Positions 6,655-10,502 of a stretch of DNA of 10,502 nt are shown piece by piece. Source of the DNA: Chlamydiota bacterium (GTDB lineage Bacteria > Chlamydiota > Chlamydiia > Chlamydiales > VGMA01); NCBI GenBank assembly GCA_016866575.1, contig VGMA01000053.1, forward strand, positions 1-10,502. The letters are read 5' to 3'. The notes under the pieces were generated by a model. The model was not told the origin of the DNA, ran no database searches, and saw only the letters and a list, made by a program, of their open reading frames with translations. A program made the translations under genes and the position numbers. Numbering within the stretch: the first letter of the stretch is position 1; each line of letters starts with the position of its first letter.

Positions 6655-7247
6655 ACAGAAACTCCATTAATAGGGACCATGGTTCTAAAATGTTTCATGC
6701 AAACAGAAACGTAGCTATCGTTTCCTCCAATTTGCACTTGCTCTCCTGCTGTCACAGGCCGTCCTTGAGCATCAATGCGGACATTCATTGTCGCTTTGCT
6801 GCCGCAGTGGCAGATTGTCTTGATTTCGACAAGCTCATCAGCCCAAGTTAGTAAATATTTACTTCCTTCAAAAGGCTCTGCCAAGAAATCACTTCTAAGA
6901 CCATAAGTCAAAACAGCAATAGAAAGCTCTTTAGCGATTGCCACTAACTCAGCTACTTGCGCTTTTGTCAAAAAATGTGCTTCATCAAGCAGAACACAGC
7001 GAAGATTTTCCATATTCTCTAACGCTTCTTTGGTTGCTGAAAAGATACTGAAATCTTTATCAAATAAAATAGCTTCTTGCATCAGACCAATGCGTGAATA
7101 GATAGCCGGTGATCCAAATCGATCGTCAAATTTTGGGGCAAAGAGGAGTGTCTGCATCCCTCTTTCTCGGTAGTTGTAACTCGACTGCAAAAGAGTCGTG
7201 CTTTTTCCTGCATTCATCGCAGAATAGTAAAAATAGAGCTTAGCCAT
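6651..7247 (-). CDS. tdk: Thymidine kinase (type II)
   Basis: 198 residues; phosphorylates thymidine to dTMP with ATP in the cytoplasm, the first step of thymidine salvage. The P-loop is SAMNAGKST (9-17), the Walker B/general-base segment is VLLDEAHFL (85-93, E89), and the lasso/zinc domain has C146/C148 and C183/H186. Conserved stretches DDRFG (41-45), YGLRSDF (115-121) and GEQVQIGGNDSYVSVC (168-183) match the E. coli-type enzyme closely, from memory. The length is typical. The start ATG has AGGAG upstream at good spacing and lies downstream of a strong-looking promoter. First gene of a three-gene operon with the MFS porter and the CDP-alditol fusion. Chlamydiaceae are reported to lack thymidine kinase, so its presence marks this genome as metabolically different. 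Confidence 0.95.
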   Translation of the reverse strand: MAKLYFYYSAMNAGKSTTLLQSSYNYRERGMQTLLFAPKFDDRFGSPAIYSRIGLMQEAILFDKDFSIFSATKEALENMENLRCVLLDEAHFLTKAQVAELVAIAKELSIAVLTYGLRSDFLAEPFEGSKYLLTWADELVEIKTICHCGSKATMNVRIDAQGRPVTAGEQVQIGGNDSYVSVCMKHFRTMVPINGVSV

Positions 7248-7253
7248 AAAACT

Positions 7254-7291
7254 CCTAAATCTAAAGATGAGTCATTATATCAAGATTTAGG
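7254..7291. repeat. 9-bp inverted repeat straddling the tdk -10 box (possible operator)
   Basis: CCTAAATCT at 7254-7262 and its exact reverse complement AGATTTAGG at 7283-7291, separated by 20 nt. One arm sits in the -35/-10 spacer, the other overlaps the tdk Shine-Dalgarno region, and the -10 box lies between. The upstream arm precedes the predicted start of transcription, so the pair would not fold as an RNA hairpin. A dimeric repressor site is the simplest reading, but this is inference. Confidence 0.4.
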
Positions 7292-7301
7292 AAAAAGACA
7301 A
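7274..7301 (-). promoter_or_regulatory. Sigma-70-like promoter for the tdk operon
   Basis: On the minus strand, TTGTCT (7296-7301) is followed after 16 nt by a consensus TATAAT (7274-7279). The predicted transcription start is near 7267, leaving a leader of about 20 nt that contains the AGGAG ribosome binding site of tdk. No hairpin terminator separates this site from the upstream tRNA-Lys gene, so read-through from the tRNAs could add to expression. Confidence 0.6.
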
Positions 7302-7320
7302 TGAATTTAAGAGGGGAATT

Positions 7321-7393
7321 TGATCTCAGATGGACTCGAACCATCGACCCTATCATTAAAAGTGATATGCTCTACCAACTGAGCTATGAGATC
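7321..7393 (-). tRNA. tRNA-Lys (anticodon UUU)
   Basis: 73-nt cloverleaf on the minus strand. The acceptor stem GATCTCA pairs perfectly with TGAGATC, followed by discriminator A. The D arm is AGCTCAGTTGGTAGAGC, and the anticodon stem TATCA/TGATA encloses the loop CTTTTAA with anticodon TTT. The T arm carries GGTTCGAGTC. No 3' CCA is encoded, so it must be added by nucleotidyltransferase. It is 8 nt downstream of tRNA-Glu and very likely in the same transcript. Confidence 0.96.
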
Positions 7394-7401
7394 GTGTTTT
7401 A

Positions 7402-7476
7402 TGACCCGTAGGGGATTCGAACCCCTGTTGCAAGAATGAAAATCTTGTGTCCTAGACCTGACTAGACGAACGGGCC
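7402..7476 (-). tRNA. tRNA-Glu (anticodon UUC)
   Basis: 75-nt cloverleaf on the minus strand. The acceptor stem GGCCCGT pairs with ACGGGTC (one G-U), with discriminator A. The anticodon stem CAAGA/TCTTG encloses the loop TTTTCAT with anticodon TTC. The T arm is AGGGGTTCGAATCCCCT. No CCA is encoded. It begins 43 nt after the frr stop codon. In bacteria lacking glutaminyl-tRNA synthetase, as known for chlamydiae, this tRNA also feeds the GatCAB route indirectly; that is general knowledge, not visible here. Confidence 0.96.
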
Positions 7477-7490
7477 GTCGTTTTACAGCA

Positions 7491-7510
7491 GTAAGCTTAC
7501 AGAAATTCTG
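7491..7510. repeat. Two abutting short palindromes between frr and tRNA-Glu
   Basis: GTAAGCTTAC (7491-7500, perfect 10-bp palindrome) shares its last base with CAGAAATTCTG (7500-7510, 5-bp arms around a central A). They fill most of the 43-nt gap between frr and tRNA-Glu. They could fold as small hairpins, be processing signals, or be a protein site; there is no T-run on the minus strand to make a proper terminator. Confidence 0.3.
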
Positions 7511-7519
7511 ATTTTTTGT

Positions 7520-8068
7520 CTATACTGTCATCACTTCTTTTTCTTTTTCTTTGTAAATTTCATCAAGCACCTTGCAATTTTCATCCGTAAGTTCTTGAAT
7601 CTGTTTCTCTAATCTCTTCATCGCATCTTCAGCAATAATTCCATCTTCTTTTTGTTTTTTGATCATTTCATTGCTTTCTCGACGTACTTGACGGATGACA
7701 ACCTTCGAATCTTCACATTTTTTCTTCGCTTGCTTTGCTACATCCTTACGAACTTCTTCTGTCATCGGAGGAATAGGAACGCGTACAATTTTTCCATCCA
7801 CAGTCGCCTGCAGCCTAACTGGTGAATGCTCTATACTTTTTGCTATAGCATGAAGGCTGCTATTATCGAAAGGGGTAACTATCAATTGTCTTTCTTGAAC
7901 TGAAACAGTTGCTATTGATTTTAGCGACATTTGCGAGCCGTATAACTCTACGGTGATGCCGTCTAATACCGCAGGATTGACTCTTCCAGAGCGGAGATTT
8001 TTATAATCTTTTTTTAAATGCTCTACAGCTTCTTTCATTCTTTTTTTTGTTTCTTCTAGTACGTTCAT
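7520..8068 (-). CDS. frr: Ribosome recycling factor
   Basis: 182 residues, near the usual 185. RRF works with EF-G to split post-termination ribosomes. Recognisable conserved stretches are LRSGRVNPAVLD (25-36), YGSQMSLKSIATVSV (43-57), the VRVPIPPMTEEVRK segment (95-108), and the long three-helix-bundle strand KKKCEDSKVVIRQVRRESNE (115-134), matching the KVaiRNIRRD signature. The ATG lies in an ATGA overlap with the pyrH stop (8065-8068) and is preceded by AGGAG 7 nt upstream inside pyrH, so the two are translationally coupled. Last protein gene of the rpsB-tsf-pyrH-frr block; stop is TAG. Confidence 0.97.
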   Translation of the reverse strand: MNVLEETKKRMKEAVEHLKKDYKNLRSGRVNPAVLDGITVELYGSQMSLKSIATVSVQERQLIVTPFDNSSLHAIAKSIEHSPVRLQATVDGKIVRVPIPPMTEEVRKDVAKQAKKKCEDSKVVIRQVRRESNEMIKKQKEDGIIAEDAMKRLEKQIQELTDENCKVLDEIYKEKEKEVMTV

Positions 8069-8781
8069 AAAGCATCTCCTGTTACTAATGTTCCGCCACG
8101 GCCGTTCACTGCTGCTTCAACCATGGCCTCTCGATTGAATAAATTGACTACTCGTATGGGAATTTTGTTGTCTCTACATAAAGCTATAGCCGCTCCATCC
8201 ATTACTTTCAAATTATCGCTTAAAGCTTGGCTATAGGTAAGTTTATCATATAAAATGGCATCTTGATGCAAAATAGGGTCTTGGCTGTATATGCCATCAA
8301 CTTTTGTAGCTTTTACCAGCTCATGACAATTCATTTCACTTGCTCTAAGAGCTGCTGCGGTATCGGTAGTAAAAAATGGATTTCCTGTTCCAGCGACAAA
8401 AATGACAATAGAACCTTCTTGCATGTAAAGTTTGGCTTGCATCCAGTTGTAGGTATCTACGATACCATCGAGCGTTCTAGCGCTCATCACTCTTACTTTA
8501 CAGCCTAATGTTGCAAGAACTTGACTCAATGCAAGTCCGTTGATCGCGGTAGCTAAAAGACCGATATGGTCTGCTGCTGTTCGTTCGAAGCCAAAAGCCT
8601 TGGCTAAATTACCTCTAAAAATATTGCCCGCACCTACAACAAGGCCAATCTGCACTCCTGCATCATAGACCTCTTTGATGGTACGGGCAACTTCTTGACA
8701 AGAGTGATGATCAAGTCCGAATTCCTGCCCTTTCGCAAGAAGCGCTTCACCGGACAACTTGATCAATACTCTTCTTGTCAC
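8065..8781 (-). CDS. pyrH: UMP kinase
   Basis: 238 residues, the standard length. Phosphorylates UMP to UDP in pyrimidine nucleotide synthesis; belongs to the amino-acid-kinase fold, active as a hexamer. Visible motifs: IKLSGEAL (7-14), VVGAGNIFRG (48-57, Gly to Ala at the second position relative to the common GGGN), TAADHIGLLAT (68-78), the hallmark GTGNPFFTTDTAAALRA (131-147) and KVDGIYSQDP (160-169). The start is GTG at 8779-8781, which matches the expected family N-terminus; an AGG lies 9 nt upstream and tsf ends 6 nt before. The 3' end overlaps frr by 4 nt. No anomaly apart from the start codon. Confidence 0.97.
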   Translation of the reverse strand: MTRRVLIKLSGEALLAKGQEFGLDHHSCQEVARTIKEVYDAGVQIGLVVGAGNIFRGNLAKAFGFERTAADHIGLLATAINGLALSQVLATLGCKVRVMSARTLDGIVDTYNWMQAKLYMQEGSIVIFVAGTGNPFFTTDTAAALRASEMNCHELVKATKVDGIYSQDPILHQDAILYDKLTYSQALSDNLKVMDGAAIALCRDNKIPIRVVNLFNREAMVEAAVNGRGGTLVTGDAL

Positions 8782-8787
8782 TTCAAA

Positions 8788-9633
8788 TTACCTGCCTATT
8801 TGCCAGCGGATAAATCTTGTTACTGAAAGATTTTTTCCAGCTGCTTTTCCTTTTGCTGCTACTAGATCAGAAATCGTGATTGACGGATCTTTGATGAACT
8901 TCTGATTTAGCAAACAAACTTGCTCATAAAAGGCTTTGAGTTTTCCATCAACAATTTTTTCAATAATGTTTTCTGGCTTGCCTTTTACTTGCGCTGCGGC
9001 AATTTCTCTTTCCTTATCTACAATCTCTGATGGAATATCTTGTGAAGATAGATAATCTGGGGCTTCTGCTGCTATGTGTAAAGCAATCTCTTTAGCAAGT
9101 TGCGCTTCATCTGCTGCGCCGCTGATCTCTACAACAGTAACAATTTTTCCACCCATGTGCGAATAGAAAGAGTATGAGCAATCCTGACGTTTTGTGATGG
9201 ATAAAACGCGAGAAACTACGATGTTCTCTCCGAGAACAGCCACAACTTCTTTGCGGTAATCATCAATGCTTTGCTCTGGGTTTTTGCTGTATTTTTGGCT
9301 CATGAAATCGCTCAGAGAAGCAGATTCATTCATAAGAAGTTCGTGGCAAACATTCACGTGGAAGTGTCCAAATCTTTCATTGTTCACTACGAAGTCCGTC
9401 TCTGCGTTGGCTTCAACGAGAACGATCTTCTCGCTTGTTTCCATCGCTTCAATTCTGCCTTCATTAGTAGCACGTGATTCTTTTTTCACAGCAGAAGCAA
9501 CTCCTGCCTTTCTTAAGAACTCTACAGCTTTATCGAGGTCTCCGCCGACTTGCTCTAAAGCTTCTTTACACTTACCCATTCCAAGGCCCGTACGATCACG
9601 GAGCTCTTTTACGGTTTTTGCATCAACTGCCAT
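8788..9633 (-). CDS. tsf: Translation elongation factor Ts
   Basis: 281 residues, typical of EF-Ts in this group. It is the guanine-nucleotide exchange factor for EF-Tu. The N-terminal UBA-like domain is at about 4-45 (VKELRDRTGLGMGKCKEALE); the EF-Tu-contacting motif TDFV is at 79-82 after VLVEANAE; HMGGKIVTVVEISG and the IALHIAAEAPDYLS segment belong to the core dimer-like domain; and a C-terminal module ends KNLSVTRFIRWQIGR. The start ATG is 2 nt after the rpsB stop, with GGAG about 10 nt upstream inside the rpsB end. The order rpsB-tsf is almost universal in bacteria. No irregularities. Confidence 0.97.
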   Translation of the reverse strand: MAVDAKTVKELRDRTGLGMGKCKEALEQVGGDLDKAVEFLRKAGVASAVKKESRATNEGRIEAMETSEKIVLVEANAETDFVVNNERFGHFHVNVCHELLMNESASLSDFMSQKYSKNPEQSIDDYRKEVVAVLGENIVVSRVLSITKRQDCSYSFYSHMGGKIVTVVEISGAADEAQLAKEIALHIAAEAPDYLSSQDIPSEIVDKEREIAAAQVKGKPENIIEKIVDGKLKAFYEQVCLLNQKFIKDPSITISDLVAAKGKAAGKNLSVTRFIRWQIGR

Positions 9634-9635
9634 AA

Positions 9636-10454
9636 TTATTGCTCTCCCCCTGTAGCAGATTCACCTTTGCCTTCGTGTCTGTCAAATTTTCTACCTTTTG
9701 GCGCTCTGCGAGGTTTTTTCTCTTCTTGCTCTTCTACAACTTCTTCTTTATCAAGAGAAATTCCTAGCTCTTGCTTTTTAGCAGCAATAGCGCGTGCTAA
9801 TGAAGAAAGAATGATTTTGTTGCTCTTAAGAGCGTCATCGTTAGCTGGTATGACATAATCAATTTGATCTGGATCGCAGTTGGTATCCACAATTCCCATA
9901 ACAGGAATGCCAAGCTTTCTAGCTTCTGCTACTGCAATGTGCTCTTTGCTTGGATCAACAACGATTACAAGACCTGGCAATTTTCTCATTCCGCGCATAC
10001 CTGCGAGGTTGCGCTCAAGTTTTTCCTGGATTTTTGCGCTGTCAGAAATCTCTTTTTTCGTAAATCCCTCACCACCTGCAGCGAGTCTTTTTTCGATTTG
10101 ATCCAATTTCTTTACAGATTGACGAATGGTCATCAAGTTTGTGAGCATTCCGCCGAGCCATCTGTGAGAAACACAGAATTCGCCTGCAATGTCTGCACAC
10201 TCTTCGACTACATCTCTAGCCTGCTTTTTGGTTCCTACGAATAGGATGGATTGTTTTTTTGCAACAATCGACTGCACAACTTCTCTTGCTTGTCGAATCT
10301 GGTGCATAGTTTTTGCTAGGTCAATGATGTAAATGCCGTTTCTTTCTTCGAAAATGTATCTTTTCATTTTAGGATTCCAGCGTTGTCTCTGGTGGCCAAA
10401 GTGAGCTCCCGCTTCGAGTAAATCCTTAATCGTAACTTCCTGTTGTGCTTGCAT
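9636..10454 (-). CDS. rpsB: 30S ribosomal protein S2
   Basis: 272 residues from the chosen start. Conserved S2 stretches: LLEAGAHFGHQRQRWNPKMK (12-31), FEERNGIYIIDLAKT (35-49), FVGTKKQA (72-79), HRWLGGMLTN (97-106), KLPGLVIVVDPSKEHIAVAE (158-177), and GIPVMGIVDTNCDPD (182-196) followed by IDYVIPANDDA. The last 35 or so residues form a highly charged tail (EEVVEEQEEKKPRRAPKGRK) that is likely disordered. A longer frame to 10496 exists, but it starts with TTG and adds a hydrophobic leader not found in S2. The ATG at 10452-10454 has AGAGGA 9 nt upstream and gives the normal N-terminus. The promoter of the block lies beyond the window. Confidence 0.97.
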   Translation of the reverse strand: MQAQQEVTIKDLLEAGAHFGHQRQRWNPKMKRYIFEERNGIYIIDLAKTMHQIRQAREVVQSIVAKKQSILFVGTKKQARDVVEECADIAGEFCVSHRWLGGMLTNLMTIRQSVKKLDQIEKRLAAGGEGFTKKEISDSAKIQEKLERNLAGMRGMRKLPGLVIVVDPSKEHIAVAEARKLGIPVMGIVDTNCDPDQIDYVIPANDDALKSNKIILSSLARAIAAKKQELGISLDKEEVVEEQEEKKPRRAPKGRKFDRHEGKGESATGGEQ

Positions 10455-10463
10455 GCAAAAAAA

Positions 10464-10469
10464 TCCTCT
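10464..10469 (-). promoter_or_regulatory. rpsB: Ribosome binding site that fixes the rpsB start
   Basis: AGAGGA on the minus strand, 9 nt (TTTTTTTGC) upstream of the ATG at 10454. It supports this start over the in-frame TTG at 10496. Confidence 0.8.
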
Positions 10470-10502
10470 GATAGTTAGTGGCAATAAAGTTAACAAGAAT
10501 AC

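Noticed and set aside
7302..7320. Possible terminator after tRNA-Lys
   Set aside because: The repeated AAATTC there is a direct, not inverted, repeat, so no hairpin forms.
9266..9655. Plus-strand open frame of 129 codons opposite tsf
   Set aside because: It is antisense to a clearly conserved gene, has no RBS and a composition explained by the tsf codons.
9864..10244. Plus-strand open frame of 126 codons opposite rpsB
   Set aside because: Antisense shadow of a ribosomal protein gene, with no recognisable protein features.
10455..10496. N-terminal extension of rpsB starting at TTG (10496)
   Set aside because: It adds a 14-residue hydrophobic leader foreign to S2; the ATG at 10454 has a good Shine-Dalgarno and gives the family N-terminus.
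10455..10502. TTGTTA-17-TATCAG as a promoter for rpsB
   Set aside because: Its -10 would overlap the ribosome binding site, so the transcript would lack it. The real promoter must lie outside the window.
1..10502. CRISPR arrays, insertion sequences, integrases, phage genes
   Set aside because: No regularly spaced repeats, transposase motifs or terminal inverted repeats were seen on either strand.

Overview
The window looks like chromosome from a low-GC bacterium of the phylum Chlamydiota, most likely an 'environmental' chlamydia (Parachlamydiales-type: Parachlamydia, Waddlia, Simkania or Rhabdochlamydia relatives) rather than a Chlamydiaceae pathogen. The main reasons are the rpsB-tsf-pyrH-frr block with an mcsA/mcsB-like pair close by, an association I remember from Chlamydia trachomatis (CT680 to CT675), and an McsB-like protein that has lost the usual phosphagen-kinase residues. 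Genes that I believe Chlamydiaceae lack (thymidine kinase, an MFS porter, a cytidylyltransferase-SDR fusion) sit between frr and mcsAB. Genus cannot be decided from this sequence alone.

Layout, left to right. (1) 1-1875, plus strand: a CPBP-type membrane metalloprotease, whose reading frame is open to the window edge, followed 3 nt later by a glycosyltransferase-like protein with an N-terminal export or anchor segment. They end in a perfect hairpin that also serves the convergent gene. (2) 1926-2435, minus strand: a small exported acidic protein of unknown function. (3) 2513-4016, plus strand: mcsA and mcsB, overlapping by 14 nt. (4) 4029-7247, minus strand: a compact three-gene operon, thymidine kinase, then an MFS transporter (ATGA overlap), then an Acs1/Bcs1-like fusion of cytidylyltransferase and short-chain reductase (1-nt gap). 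A good sigma-70-like promoter lies upstream, with a 9-bp inverted repeat straddling its -10. (5) 7321-7476, minus strand: tRNA-Lys(UUU) and tRNA-Glu(UUC). (6) 7520-10454, minus strand: frr, pyrH, tsf and rpsB, transcribed in the order rpsB-tsf-pyrH-frr with very short or overlapping junctions.

How the genes fit together. Region 6 supplies ribosomal protein S2, elongation factor Ts, UMP kinase and ribosome recycling factor, and the two tRNAs follow directly. Region 4 reads as an accessory metabolic module: the transporter is translationally coupled to thymidine kinase, which suggests nucleoside (thymidine) uptake and trapping from a host cell. The third gene is predicted to make a CDP-alditol, by analogy CDP-ribitol from ribulose 5-phosphate. 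Region 3 resembles the protein-arginine phosphorylation system of Firmicutes, but the kinase partner appears to lack its catalytic cysteine and several phosphate-binding arginines. No stretch over 300 nt lacks a gene; the longest, 7248-7519, holds the tdk promoter and both tRNAs.
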